From positions 1 to 40,105 of the forward strand of contig CALMLW010000333.1 of NCBI GenBank assembly GCA_937868015.1: DNA of 40,105 nt, written 5' to 3'. This stretch comes from an uncultured Synergistaceae bacterium. Its GTDB lineage: Bacteria; Synergistota; Synergistia; Synergistales; Aminiphilaceae. Below the pieces are notes generated by a model. The model was not told where the DNA came from and searched no databases. It saw only the letters and a list, made by a program, of their open reading frames with translations. The stretch's first letter is position 1. Each line of letters starts with the position of its first letter. Made by a program: the position numbers and the translations under genes. This document shows positions 18,025-26,143 of the stretch, piece after piece.

Positions 18025-19230
18025 TTAGGAGAAATAGTCGTACAGAGGGCGCAGTTCGTAGCCGTGGATGACGCACCGGGACCACTTTTCCGCCAGGCGC
18101 TGCTTCGCCGTCTGGAGCTGGGCGGTGCTGACGCCGTAGCGGATGGAAAGGGACGCCTCCACGAAGGCGGCGAACTTGTCGCAGGCCTCCACCACCGATC
18201 CCAGCACGGGCCAACCGCTGTCCGCGTTCTCCGGGGCGTAGGGGGTGACGCGGTCGTCGGGGTGCCGCAGGCGGTCCTGAAACTCGTTCCGGGTGAAAAG
18301 GCGCAGGTCCCGGACGCACCCTTCGGGCAGCGCCATGCGACGGTAAATCTTCTCTTCCATCACGTCCTGCTCGTAGTCTTTGATGAAGTCTTCCAGCCCT
18401 TCCACCGCCCTTTTGATGGGGGAGATGATGTCCCGGGTGAGCACCTCGGGGAGGTCGTGGAAGAGCCCCGTGAGCACGGTGCCCACCACCACGTTCCGGG
18501 GCAGGCCGGTCTCTCCCAGCACGAAGTACGTGAGGGCCGCCACGAAGAAGAGGTGCCCCAGCACCGATGTCTCCGGAATGCGGGGGGTCTGGGTCCAGCG
18601 CTTCTGGAAGCGGAGCTGTCCCACCAGGTCGATGAAGGCGGGGAGTCCGAGCCGATCTCCCTTGGCGGAGGCCACCATGAGGAGGTCCACGGCGCGGAGG
18701 TGGCGGTATCGCTCGATTTCCGCGTCGATCTCCCGCCCCGTCTCGTCGATGCCGTAGAGGGGGGCCCCCCAGGCCCGGATGAGGCCGAACTCCCAGCGCG
18801 TGGCGAGATAGTGGGCCGCCCGGAGAATGTCCCGCTCCAGGGCGACGGGGGTCTCCGGCGCGGTGGAGGAAAAATACCCCTGGAAGCGCCCGTAGAAGCC
18901 CCCCGCCAGAGGGGCAAGGTCGTCCTTCAGCTCCTGGGCGACCCAGGCGTTGATCTTCTCTCCGTGCTGGGCCATCATGCGATGAAAGACCGGGGGCTTG
19001 ATGTCCGTGAGCACCACCCGGTGGAGGAATTCAAACAGAACCCCCTCCACCAGGGCGAGCCAGTCCACGCTTTTTCCGTTCTCCTCCTCGTTCCGGGCGA
19101 TGAGCCACGCCAGCATGAACTTGTGGGCCTGCTTGGCCATTTCGGTGAAGTGCAGGGGCCGGGGGTGGTCGTTCCAACGTTCGATGCTCTCGGCGGAAAA
19201 CATGCGCTCCACCAGACTCCGGGGGATCAT
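18025..19230 (-). CDS. HD-domain protein (YfbR/HD_3-like), two HD-type halves
   Basis: A 401-residue, probably cytoplasmic protein. The clearest phosphohydrolase signature is in the second half: His226 ([12 protein letters not shown]), the His258-Asp259 pair ([14 protein letters not shown]) and a later Asp in EACDKFAAF. This is the metal site of HD-domain nucleotidases such as the 5'-deoxynucleotidase YfbR. The N-terminal half repeats the general helical plan (His36 in MAKQAHKF, His70 in [13 protein letters not shown]) but its HD pair is not evident, so it may be a decayed duplicate. It is the middle gene of a same-strand run: FAD oxidoreductase, HD protein, cysteine hydrolase. A nucleotide substrate is plausible but unproven. 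Confidence 0.82.
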   Translation of the reverse strand: MIPRSLVERMFSAESIERWNDHPRPLHFTEMAKQAHKFMLAWLIARNEEENGKSVDWLALVEGVLFEFLHRVVLTDIKPPVFHRMMAQHGEKINAWVAQELKDDLAPLAGGFYGRFQGYFSSTAPETPVALERDILRAAHYLATRWEFGLIRAWGAPLYGIDETGREIDAEIERYRHLRAVDLLMVASAKGDRLGLPAFIDLVGQLRFQKRWTQTPRIPETSVLGHLFFVAALTYFVLGETGLPRNVVVGTVLTGLFHDLPEVLTRDIISPIKRAVEGLEDFIKDYEQDVMEEKIYRRMALPEGCVRDLRLFTRNEFQDRLRHPDDRVTPYAPENADSGWPVLGSVVEACDKFAAFVEASLSIRYGVSTAQLQTAKQRLAEKWSRCVIHGYELRPLYDYFS

Positions 19231-19237
19231 GATCCCA

Positions 19238-19262
19238 GCCCCCTTCTCCCCCGAAGGGGGGC
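19238..19262 (-). terminator. Hairpin between FAD oxidoreductase and HD genes
   Basis: GCCCCCTTC (19238-19246) pairs with GAAGGGGGGC (19253-19262) with a 6-nt loop, within the 144-bp gap. It could partly end transcripts of the upstream oxidoreductase. No T run follows on the minus strand. Confidence 0.35.
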
Positions 19263-19374
19263 TTGGGGTGCCAGGACGGGGAAAAAACGGAAAAAGATGC
19301 CGGATTTTTTCATCATCATCCCTGCCTCCGTGTGGGTGTGCCCCGGGAAATCCCCGGGATGGTCTCCGCCGATG

Positions 19375-21396
19375 TCAGTGTTGGGCCAGGAGCACTTCCA
19401 GGGTGCGGGCCAGGGCCTCCCCCCGGGTGATTTCTCCCCGCAGGTCGTCCTGATAGACGGCGGTGGGGGGTAACGGCATTTCCGCCGAAAGGCCCATGCG
19501 CAGCAAAATCTCGAACTCTCCCCGGGTGATGAAGAACTCCATGGACGGGGCGGAGGTGTCCATGCCGAAGTGCCCCGGAAAGGCCCGGCGGAGGAGCTCC
19601 ATGGCGTGGCGCCGTTTCATGGGAAAGTCCGCGCCGAAGATCTTCTTTCCCAGAGAGGGCATGGTGTCGTAGAGCGAAGCGGCCTGCACGGCGGGCCACC
19701 AGTCGCTCTGTATGGGCACGTCCTGCCAGATCTCCATGGCGAGACGGCTCCGCCGCTGCCACAGGGCGTTCTGCACCCAGAGGGGCTTCACCCGGCGGGG
19801 TTCCACTCCCCGCTGCACCGCCACTGCGGCGAGGGTGCCCGCCGCCTGTCCCGTGAGGAGGGTGATGGGCTGAAGCCGGGTGGCGCCGTTCACCATGCGG
19901 GAAACGGAGATGTTCTTCTCCGCCGCCACCAGCCCGTCTACCTGTTCGGGGATGAGCACCTCCAGGGGCACCTGAAAGACCCCCTTGCTGGGACGCCACT
20001 TTTTGGGAAAGGTGTGCTCGAACTCTCCCAGATCGTGTTCCAGATAGCGGTCCAGATGGGAGCCGTGGATGTCCACAGGGTACTCCCCCAGGGCCACGGA
20101 GGAGGGAAAATTCCGGAAGGCCATCCCCGTCTTCTCGTTCCGTTCCACGTCGGCGGCGGTGAGGGTGCGGAGCCCCACGATGCGGCGGCTCTCCCGGACG
20201 TAGGGGGTGGGGGGAAAGTGGCGCAGGACGGAGGCATACTCCGGAGGCATGTCCTTCCACACTTCCCAGTTGCAGGAGAAGAACGAGCCGAAACCCTGGG
20301 TGGTGTCCACGGTCCAGTTCGAGGCCCCCGCTTCGGTCTGGAAATAGTACAGGAACTGAAGCGTCCGGAGCAGCGCCTGCCGGTCCACGGCCTTGCGGAA
20401 AAGCCGATCCTCAATGTAGCGCACCGACAGCCCCGGCTGATCCCCCGATTCCCCCGGCACGTCGTTGGCCCAGTTGATCCCCGTCTTGGAGATGTTGGGC
20501 CAGGTGTTGGCCCGGCCGCAGTCCACCGACAGGGGGTTTTCGGGATCCGGAAGCCCCCGGTAGGCGTTGTGCACCACGGGGTTCACGGGTTTGGTGCCGG
20601 GTTTCGGGCTTCCGTCTTTGGTGACCAGGATGCGGAAGTCCTCCACGTGGTCGTCGTACCCCGGAGGGGGGGTGGCGATGCGGAGCTCCGGAGGCAGATC
20701 CCCCGAGAGGCGCCGGATCACCGCCACGTAGGTGATGTCCTGGACGTTGGCTTCGGGGTCGATGTGGGGAGCGACGCAATTCCCCACCCGGTACCGGGCC
20801 CCCGTGAGGGGGATGAGGTCGCCGCACTCCGTGGCGTCGATGAAGACCTTGCCCCGGAAGACCAGGGGGCGGAAATTCCGCTCCCCCTTCACCGCCACGA
20901 GGCGAAACCCCTCCATGTGGGCGGAGGTTACCCGGGTTTCCGGAAAGAGCTCCACCCGCCCCGTCCCCTCGGGGCCGCCGCCCTGGGCCTCGGCGATCAT
21001 GTCGGAGAGGATTTTCTGCCCCACGGCGGGCTCACAGGCGATGGTGTCCGATCCCCAGTAACAGGTGTTCACCGTGCGCCCCAGGGCCTTGTAGTGGGCC
21101 ACGATGCGGGAGATCACCTCGCCGTAGAGGCCGCTGCGGTTCCGCCGCACGTCGTCCATGGTGGACACGGCGCTGGCGGTGAGCTGCCCTCCGATCCAGG
21201 TCGATTCCTCCACCAACGCCACCCGCATGCCCAGGCGGGCGGCGGAAATGGCGGCGGCACATCCCCCCGTCCCCGCCCCCACCACCACCACGTCGTAGGA
21301 ATCCGCAGGCACGGGAGGAAGGGGAAGGGCCCCTTCTCCCGCCGAAACGGACCCCAGGAACAACCAAAGTGCCATCATTGCCATGACAAAACGCAT
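19375..21396 (-). CDS. Exported FAD-dependent oxidoreductase (FAD_oxidored family)
   Basis: A 673-residue flavoprotein with a signal peptide (about 1-20, ending GSVSAGEGA). It begins with the dinucleotide-binding motif VVVVGAGTGGCAAA, then LVEESTWIGGQLTASAVSTMDD, which is characteristic of the FAD_oxidored family. Later landmarks are FIDATECGDLIPLTGARY, VDGLVAAEKNISVSRMVNG and ITLLTGQAAGTLAA, the C-terminal FAD-contact region. A C-terminal segment of about 120 residues follows. These proteins are often secreted, and their substrates are poorly known. ATG 21396 has AAGGAGG seven bases upstream. It is first in the run with the HD protein and cysteine hydrolase, and follows the beta-propeller gene by 166 bp. 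Confidence 0.88.
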   Translation of the reverse strand: MRFVMAMMALWLFLGSVSAGEGALPLPPVPADSYDVVVVGAGTGGCAAAISAARLGMRVALVEESTWIGGQLTASAVSTMDDVRRNRSGLYGEVISRIVAHYKALGRTVNTCYWGSDTIACEPAVGQKILSDMIAEAQGGGPEGTGRVELFPETRVTSAHMEGFRLVAVKGERNFRPLVFRGKVFIDATECGDLIPLTGARYRVGNCVAPHIDPEANVQDITYVAVIRRLSGDLPPELRIATPPPGYDDHVEDFRILVTKDGSPKPGTKPVNPVVHNAYRGLPDPENPLSVDCGRANTWPNISKTGINWANDVPGESGDQPGLSVRYIEDRLFRKAVDRQALLRTLQFLYYFQTEAGASNWTVDTTQGFGSFFSCNWEVWKDMPPEYASVLRHFPPTPYVRESRRIVGLRTLTAADVERNEKTGMAFRNFPSSVALGEYPVDIHGSHLDRYLEHDLGEFEHTFPKKWRPSKGVFQVPLEVLIPEQVDGLVAAEKNISVSRMVNGATRLQPITLLTGQAAGTLAAVAVQRGVEPRRVKPLWVQNALWQRRSRLAMEIWQDVPIQSDWWPAVQAASLYDTMPSLGKKIFGADFPMKRRHAMELLRRAFPGHFGMDTSAPSMEFFITRGEFEILLRMGLSAEMPLPPTAVYQDDLRGEITRGEALARTLEVLLAQH

Positions 21397-21508
21397 GTCG
21401 GATCCTCCTTACCTTGAATCGGAGCTCGCGCCGGGCGAACTCCTCCCGGAACCATCATACCAAAACCTCGTCATCGCGCCACCCTCCCGAGGATGGCGGG
21501 CACGGCAA

Positions 21509-21539
21509 GGCCCCCGGCGGCGCCTGCCGACCGGGGGCC
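21509..21539 (-). terminator. Hairpin after the beta-propeller gene
   Basis: GGCCCCCGG (21509-21517) pairs with CCGGGGGCC (21531-21539) around a 13-nt loop. It lies just past the stop of the PQQ-propeller gene (21563) on the minus strand. It lacks a T run. Confidence 0.35.
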
Positions 21540-21562
21540 CGAAAACTGAAGAAGCCGAGGGG

Positions 21563-22648
21563 TTAGCGCACCGCGAAGAGCGTGCCGTCGGCGGTGCCGA
21601 ACAACACCATGCCCTCCGCCACCACCGGAGCCCCCGAAATCTCGCTTCCGGCGGCAAAGCGCCAGAGCTCCCGCCCCGAAGCGGCGTCCACGGCGTAGAG
21701 GGTGCCGCCCGAACTGCCGAAGTAGAGCGTGCCCCGGGCGTAGGCCGGAGAGGAAAGCACCGGCCCTTCGGTGAGAAACGTCCAGCGCACGGCCCCCGTG
21801 CGGGCGTCCAGGGCGTAGACCTGGCCGTCGTGGCATCCGGCGAACACCAGCCCTCCGGCCACCCCCAGGGATGAGGCGATCCCCGCCCCCAGTTTGACCT
21901 GCCATTTGGGGATCACCTTCTTGATCTGCACGGCGGCGATGCGCCCGTCGTCGCTGCCGTAGAACACCCACCCTCCGGAGACCACCGGCGAGGGATCCAC
22001 GGAACCCCCGGCGTTGGCTCCCCAGACCTCCGTTCCCCGGGCGGGATCAATGGCCCGGAAGCGTCCTCCGTGGTCCCCCACGAAGAGAAGCCCTTCTCCC
22101 GCAGCGGGAGTTCCCGCGAACCAGCCGTTGCCGGTGAAGACCCATCGCTCCCGCCCCGAAGCGGCGTCGAAGGCCCGGAGCTGTCCCAGGGCGTTCCCCA
22201 CGTAGACCGTGGACCCCACCACCGCCGGAGCGCCGAAGATCGCCCCCTTGGTGGAGGCGTGCCACAGGGTGGTGCCCCGGGAGGTGGAGAAGGCGAAGAT
22301 CGTACCTTCGTAGGTCCCCACGAAGAGGGTCTGCCCCGCCACGGCGGGAGATCCGAGGACGGAGCCATCAAGACGCAGGGCCCACCGCCCCTGTCCCGTG
22401 CGAAGATCCGACGCCACCAGCTCCCCTGCGGCGTTGGCAAAAAACACCGTCCCCCCCGCCACCACGGGAGATCCCGCGATGCGGGCGCTGGTGGGAATTT
22501 GCCAGGCCAGCACTCCCTGGGGCAGGCGGGAAACGGGGAAAATCCCCGTGTTGGCCGTATCTCCCCGGAAGAGCCCCTCCGCCGATGCGGAAACCGCGCC
22601 TCCCAGGATGCCCAGGACCGCAAGACAAACCAAAAGTCGTTGTCGCAT
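21563..22648 (-). CDS. Exported PQQ-type beta-propeller protein (BamB-like fold)
   Basis: A 361-residue protein with a signal peptide (about 1-23, VCLAVLGILGGAVSASAEG) and then seven to eight blades of about 40 residues. Each has the PQQ_2 pattern of a Gly-rich turn, FVGTYEGTIFAFSTSRGTTLW and similar, with a conserved Trp. This is the scaffold of BamB and related propellers. There is no Cys in a lipobox, so it is probably periplasmic, not a lipoprotein. The propeller makes up the whole mature chain, so it is likely a binding protein and not a quinoprotein dehydrogenase. ATG 22648 has AGGGGTGG upstream and gives the signal peptide; the frame remains open upstream without one. Confidence 0.88.
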   Translation of the reverse strand: MRQRLLVCLAVLGILGGAVSASAEGLFRGDTANTGIFPVSRLPQGVLAWQIPTSARIAGSPVVAGGTVFFANAAGELVASDLRTGQGRWALRLDGSVLGSPAVAGQTLFVGTYEGTIFAFSTSRGTTLWHASTKGAIFGAPAVVGSTVYVGNALGQLRAFDAASGRERWVFTGNGWFAGTPAAGEGLLFVGDHGGRFRAIDPARGTEVWGANAGGSVDPSPVVSGGWVFYGSDDGRIAAVQIKKVIPKWQVKLGAGIASSLGVAGGLVFAGCHDGQVYALDARTGAVRWTFLTEGPVLSSPAYARGTLYFGSSGGTLYAVDAASGRELWRFAAGSEISGAPVVAEGMVLFGTADGTLFAVR

Positions 22649-22713
22649 GATGCCACCCCTTTTCTCCCTGAAGAGTTCTCCGCCGGCGGCGCCGGTGGAA
22701 CTTCCGAAATCCG

Positions 22714-22741
22714 AGTATAAAACTTTGGGGGAAGAACACAA
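22714..22741 (-). promoter_or_regulatory. Candidate promoter for the beta-propeller gene
   Basis: On the minus strand TTGTGT (22741-22736) and TATACT (22719-22714) are separated by 16 bp and lie about 65 bp before the start at 22648. Confidence 0.45.
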
Positions 22742-22828
22742 GCGAACAAAGGGAGAAAAGCTCCTGATGCGCCCCGGGATTTGCGGAAGGAGGGGCTGGC
22801 AAAAGGGCTGGAAGGAGATGTCCTGCGG

Positions 22829-22834
22829 TATAAT
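22829..22834 (+). promoter_or_regulatory. TATAAT -10 box upstream of the small ORF
   Basis: A perfect TATAAT 41 bp before ATG 22876, with no convincing -35 at the normal distance. Confidence 0.3.
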
Positions 22835-22875
22835 GACCTCCGAGGGGACGCGCGTTTCGTGGGGAGGGAAGGCCC

Positions 22876-23130
22876 ATGGCGGGAACGATTTTCTACCGGG
22901 AACGGCGCAAAGTGGGAGAGCAGGATCGGCAACCGCGTTTTCGCGTGGTGGCCGTGGCGGGGGCGGAGATCCATTTTTTCGCCACCCATCTGCGCCTCCA
23001 GGAGTTGGAATCCATGGCCCAGGCGGTGGGAGCCACCCTGGTGGCCCTCCCCGCAGGTGAGGGACACGAGGGGGGGCACGGAGGGCGCCGGGGATGTGGC
23101 GGGCACCGGGGAGGAACTCCCTGTTCCTAG
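22876..23130 (+). CDS. Small conserved-looking protein of unknown function
   Basis: An 84-residue protein. Residues 1-60 look like a real folded domain: a charged start (MAGTIFYRERRKVGEQ), a beta-strand RFRVVAVAGAEIHFFA, an amphipathic helix LRLQELESMAQAVG and the strand ATLVALPAG. The last 25 residues are a Gly/His/Arg-rich tail (HEGGHGGRRGCGGHRGG) of low complexity. The ATG is preceded by GGGAGGGAAGG at a good distance, with a perfect TATAAT upstream. It is transcribed towards the riboswitch operon, but a separate promoter lies between. I do not recognise a named family. Confidence 0.6.
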   Translation: MAGTIFYRERRKVGEQDRQPRFRVVAVAGAEIHFFATHLRLQELESMAQAVGATLVALPAGEGHEGGHGGRRGCGGHRGGTPCS

Positions 23131-23160
23131 AAAACAATAACAAAGACTTCCTTCATTTGC

Positions 23161-23190
23161 TTGACGGAACGACGGTTCCTTGCGTAAAAT
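23161..23190 (+). promoter_or_regulatory. Promoter of the riboswitch-controlled tungstate/molybdate operon
   Basis: TTGACG (23161-23166) and TAAAAT (23185-23190) are 18 bp apart. They are correctly placed to start a transcript about 70 nt ahead of the riboswitch aptamer, with only AT-rich sequence nearby. Confidence 0.6.
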
Positions 23191-23268
23191 CAAAACGGAG
23201 CAAAAAAAGATCCTCCCCCCTTACGAAGCGTCGCAAAAAAGGGCGGAGAATTGTTGAAAATCTATGAA

Positions 23269-23380
23269 TACGACCTCCGAGTTCGTTGGCCTACAGAGGA
23301 ATCTCCATGGCGGCGAACCGATGGGTTTTCCTGGAAACGGGAAAGCCTCCCGGAATGGAAAGGGCGGTCGCCGGAGCGTA
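23269..23380 (+). promoter_or_regulatory. Moco-type riboswitch aptamer (molybdenum/tungsten cofactor)
   Basis: A 112-nt structured leader. P1: TACG and CTCCG (23269-23279, with a 2-nt bulge) pair with CGGAG and CGTA (23372-23380). P2: GTTCG (23281-23285) pairs with CGAAC (23314-23318) and encloses a hairpin with CCTACAG (23290-23296) opposite CATGG (23306-23310), close to the 11-nt tetraloop receptor. P3: 23324-23333 pairs with 23338-23347, a 10-bp stem capped by a GAAA tetraloop. The conserved-looking GCCTCCCGG and GGAAAGGG follow (23345-23363). A GNRA loop with a receptor and this sequence skeleton are features of the Moco RNA motif, which senses molybdenum cofactor. A terminator follows at once and the operon encodes tungstate/molybdate functions, so context and structure agree. 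Confidence 0.82.
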
Positions 23381-23399
23381 CTGATGCGTGCGTCCCTCG

Positions 23400-23436
23400 C
23401 CGTCTTCCATAAATTCTTTGGAAGACGGTTTTTTTT
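23400..23436 (+). terminator. Intrinsic terminator of the riboswitch expression platform
   Basis: CCGTCTTCC (23400-23408) and GGAAGACGG (23420-23428) form a perfect 9-bp stem with an 11-nt loop, followed by eight Ts (23429-23436). It starts 20 nt after the aptamer and ends 28 nt before the first start codon. It is thus a premature terminator whose formation the aptamer would control. Confidence 0.93.
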
Positions 23437-23464
23437 GGGGGCCACCGAGCGAGGAGAGAAATCA

Positions 23465-24214
23465 ATGCGTTGGTTTGTGGGCATGGACGATACGGATGTG
23501 GTGGGGGCTCCCCAAGGCACGGGGAAGGTAGCCCGGTTCTTCGGCGGAGCTCTTCCCGAGGGATGGCGCTGTCTGGGCGTGGTGCGCCAGCAGCTTTTGG
23601 TGGATCCCCGGATTCCCTACACGTCGCACAACAGCGCCGCGTGCGTGGTGTTGGAGGGAGAAGGGGAAAAAGAAAAACCGGGGGAGCTCCTGGCGACCCT
23701 GGGGGCGGCCCATCTGGGGGCTTTTGCCCTCCCGGGGAGCGACCCCGGGCTCTGCGTGGCGCCGGAGGGGCACCCCGCGCTGAAACTCCTGGGAGATTTC
23801 GGGGAGCGGGCTCTTCGGGAAGTGCTCTCCCAGGACGATGCCCGGGAGGCGGCGCGGGAGGTGCACCTTTCCGCCCACGGAGGTACGGGGGACGGCATCA
23901 TCGGCGCCGCCGCCGCCGTGGGGCTCACGGCGGCGGGGTGGCGCGGCAGGTGCATTTCCTGGGGGGATCTGCGGGAGCTTCCCGAGGCTGTTCCCGTGGA
24001 GGAGCTGGAGCGCCGGGGCCTGCGGGTGGTGTGGCTGGAGCGGGACGCCTTTTCCGTGCCTCCCGGGGCGTTGATTCGGGGAGGCGGGTGGTTTCGCCCC
24101 TTTCTCCTGGGGGGATCTCCGGTGCTTTTGGTGCACCGGGAAGAGGACGGAACCTTTCGGACGGTGCCCGGCAAGGAACGAATCCAAAGGAACGACCGGA
24201 AGAGGGAGGGATGA
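23465..24214 (+). CDS. TiaS-like protein (tRNA-Ile2 agmatinylcytidine synthase related), role unknown
   Basis: A 249-residue protein whose start MRWFVGMDDTD matches the DDTD opening of TiaS, the archaeal enzyme that modifies the tRNA-Ile2 wobble cytidine. LLVDPRIPYTSHNSAACVVL aligns with the TiaS LNP-N-IPYKTRGNAA region, and GGTGDGIIGAAAAVGLTAAG with its ferredoxin-like part. It is shorter than archaeal TiaS and lacks its C-terminal OB-fold and zinc ribbon, so tRNA modification is unlikely. It is the first gene after the riboswitch and runs into the MoSto-like gene with almost no gap, which suggests a molybdenum/tungsten-related role. ATG 23465 is chosen because GAGGAGAG precedes it and the DDTD motif follows; the frame is open to 23264, but that part covers the riboswitch and terminator. 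Confidence 0.75.
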   Translation: MRWFVGMDDTDVVGAPQGTGKVARFFGGALPEGWRCLGVVRQQLLVDPRIPYTSHNSAACVVLEGEGEKEKPGELLATLGAAHLGAFALPGSDPGLCVAPEGHPALKLLGDFGERALREVLSQDDAREAAREVHLSAHGGTGDGIIGAAAAVGLTAAGWRGRCISWGDLRELPEAVPVEELERRGLRVVWLERDAFSVPPGALIRGGGWFRPFLLGGSPVLLVHREEDGTFRTVPGKERIQRNDRKREG

Positions 24215-24216
24215 CC

Positions 24217-25047
24217 ATGGCGCTGGAGCGCGAGCGAGACGGAAAACGGTTGCATGTGAAGAGTCGGCTCATGGGAGAGAGCCTGGTGAGCCGGAGTTTC
24301 GCCGAACAGTTGGAAACGGCGCCCCAGGTGCGCCTCTTCCCCGATGTGCACGTGCTGAAGATCGGCGGGCAGTCCCTCTGTGACCGGGGAGCCAAGGCCC
24401 TTCCGGCGTTGGCCCGGGAGATCGTGGAAAACAAGGCCCGGCACAAGATGCTCTTCACCACCGGAGGGGGCACCCGGAGTCGCCACATCTACGCCATCGG
24501 CCTGGAGCTGGGGATGCCCACAGGGATCATCGCCAAGTTCGGGAGCTCGGTGTCGGAGCAGAACGCCCTGCTCGTGGCCACTCTCCTGGCCCCCTGGGGG
24601 GGACTCAAGATCGGCCACGACGAAATCGTGAAGCTCGCCACCTATTTTGGCCAGGGGTGCATTCCCGTGATGCACGGCATGCCCCCCTACGACTACTTCG
24701 CCCTGCCGCCGGAGAAGGGGCGTATTCCGTTGCACCGTACCGACGTGGGGACGCTCCTTCTGGCGGAGCTCATCGGCGCCAAGAGCTGCATCTTTTTGAA
24801 GGACGAACGGGGGCTCTACACCGACGATCCCAAGAAAAACCCCGGGGCGGAGTTTATTCCCGAGATCTCTGTGGCGGAGTTGCGCGAGCTCGATCTGGAC
24901 GATCTGGTGCTGGAGCGTCCCTGCCTGGAGATCCTGGAACGGAGCGAGGTGCTGGACCGCATTCTCGTCGTCAACGCCCTGGAAGAGGGAAACCTCACCC
25001 GGGCACTCGACGGGGAAGCGGTGGGAACGGTGATCCGTCGGAAGTGA
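24217..25047 (+). CDS. Molybdenum storage protein (MoSto) subunit homologue, amino-acid-kinase fold
   Basis: A 276-residue protein, the size of Azotobacter MosA/MosB. Those proteins form a heterohexameric cage that packs molybdate or tungstate as polyoxometalate clusters at the expense of ATP. Matching stretches are VLKIGGQSLCDRGAKALPAL, FTTGGGTRSRHIYAIGLELG, FGSSVSEQNA, the short GMPPYDYF, RTDVGTLLLAELIG, FLKDERGLYTDDPKKNPGA and VNALEEGNLTRALDGEAVGT. These give the kinase fold and nucleotide site. Unlike Azotobacter only one subunit gene is present, so a homohexamer is inferred. UMP kinase is the nearest alternative, but the GMPPY region and long N-terminal extension favour MoSto. ATG 24217 fits the GAGGGAGGG better than ATG 24211. 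It lies between the TiaS-like gene and the oxoanion importer genes. Confidence 0.88.
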   Translation: MALERERDGKRLHVKSRLMGESLVSRSFAEQLETAPQVRLFPDVHVLKIGGQSLCDRGAKALPALAREIVENKARHKMLFTTGGGTRSRHIYAIGLELGMPTGIIAKFGSSVSEQNALLVATLLAPWGGLKIGHDEIVKLATYFGQGCIPVMHGMPPYDYFALPPEKGRIPLHRTDVGTLLLAELIGAKSCIFLKDERGLYTDDPKKNPGAEFIPEISVAELRELDLDDLVLERPCLEILERSEVLDRILVVNALEEGNLTRALDGEAVGTVIRRK

Positions 25048-25066
25048 GGAGACGGCGTCACAAAAG

Positions 25067-25082
25067 CCGGAGTGTGCTCCGG
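25067..25082 (+). other. Intercistronic hairpin (MoSto-like to wtpA-like)
   Basis: CCGGAG, loop TGTG, CTCCGG in the 60-bp gap. With the hairpins at 26098 and 27003 it is one of three in successive gaps of the operon. Confidence 0.5.
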
Positions 25083-25107
25083 AACATGTTGAAGGGAGTG
25101 GTTTTTT

Positions 25108-26061
25108 TTGAAGGGGAAACGGCTGATGGGAGTGTTGTTGGCGGCGGCGGTGATTCTGGGGGCGGCGGGGGTCTCCGGAGCCAAGGAAACGTTGACGGTG
25201 TGGCATGCGGGAAGCCTGAATGCGGCGCTGAAGGATGTGGAGGCCCGCTTTCTGGAGAAATATCCCGATCTGGAGATCCAGGACAAGGGGGCGGGGAGCG
25301 TGGAGCTCGCCCAGGCCATCGTGGACAAGGGGGGGTGCGACCTCTACCTCACGGCGGACTACCGGAACATTGAAGATCTGCTGAAGCCCCAGCACGCCAC
25401 GTGGAACCTCCTCTTCTGCACCAACGCCATGGTCATTGCCTACAGCCCCAAGGCTCCCCGGGCGGGGGAAATTTCGGCGGCGAACTGGTTCCGGGTGCTG
25501 GCCCGGCCCGACGTGGCGTGGGGGCACACCGATCCGAACAAAGACCCCGGGGGATACCGGGCGATCATGGTGTTGCAGCTCGCCGAGGCGTTCTACGGCC
25601 AGCCGGGGTTGGAAAAAAGCCTCATGGAAGCTCCGGGGCACCGGGTGGTGGACGGGATCAACGCCAAGGGAGTCAAGAAGCTCATGGAGTGGGGTTCTCT
25701 GGGGTACATGCTCAAGTACCGTTCCTACGCCGTGGCGGACGGCATGCAGATGATCGACCTCCCGGCGGAGATCAACCTGGGAGATCCCACCTTCGCGGAA
25801 AACTACGCCAAGGCGTCGGTGGAGATCAAGGGCAAGGGGGACGAGAAGATCACCATGCGGGGTGAGCCCGTGGTCTACGGCCTCACCATCCCCACGTCGG
25901 CGAAAAACGGAGCCCGGGCGCTGGAGTTCGTCCAGTTCCTCCTCTCCCCCGAAGGCAAGCAGATCCTGGAGAAGCGGGGATTCGGCCTCATGACCCCCGC
26001 CCCCGCCACCCCCCGGGACAAGCTGCCGGCGGAAATCGCCGCCCTCACTGCGGCGCAGTAG
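25108..26061 (+). CDS. wtpA: WtpA/ModA-type tungstate-molybdate binding protein
   Basis: A 317-residue periplasmic binding protein. A signal peptide (about 1-24, VILGAAGVSGAKE) is followed by TVWHAGSLNAALKDVEARF, then DKGAGSVELAQAIVD, CTNAMVIAYSPKAPRAGEIS, NWFRVLARPDVAWGHTDPN and DPGGYRAIMVLQLAE. These match the WtpA group of high-affinity tungstate/molybdate receptors, rather than the shorter classical ModA. A second oxoanion receptor, TupA, is encoded next, so the single permease and ATPase may serve both, or the WtpA permease lies elsewhere. TTG 25108 with GGGAG ten bases upstream gives a full signal peptide; ATG 25126 would remove the positive n-region. The gene is third in the riboswitch operon. 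Confidence 0.87.
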   Translation: MKGKRLMGVLLAAAVILGAAGVSGAKETLTVWHAGSLNAALKDVEARFLEKYPDLEIQDKGAGSVELAQAIVDKGGCDLYLTADYRNIEDLLKPQHATWNLLFCTNAMVIAYSPKAPRAGEISAANWFRVLARPDVAWGHTDPNKDPGGYRAIMVLQLAEAFYGQPGLEKSLMEAPGHRVVDGINAKGVKKLMEWGSLGYMLKYRSYAVADGMQMIDLPAEINLGDPTFAENYAKASVEIKGKGDEKITMRGEPVVYGLTIPTSAKNGARALEFVQFLLSPEGKQILEKRGFGLMTPAPATPRDKLPAEIAALTAAQ

Positions 26062-26097
26062 GCCCAAGGATCCAAGACCGAAGACGAGAGGAACCCC

Positions 26098-26115
26098 CTG
26101 GACCCTGGGGTCCAG
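26098..26115 (+). other. Intercistronic hairpin (wtpA-like to tupA)
   Basis: CTGGACCC (26098-26105) pairs with GGGTCCAG (26108-26115), 8 bp with a minimal loop that would open by one or two pairs in RNA. Confidence 0.5.
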
Positions 26116-26143
26116 ATCATGTCCTTGAGGAGGATGAAAAAGA

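Noticed and set aside
23269-23380. Calling the aptamer the tungsten (P3-less) variant of the Moco motif
   Set aside because: A 10-bp P3-like stem with a GAAA loop is present, so on structure alone the tungsten form is not supported.
23264-23464. N-terminal extension of the TiaS-like gene
   Set aside because: The extension would be coded by the riboswitch and terminator; ATG 23465 has its own ribosome site and starts the conserved domain.
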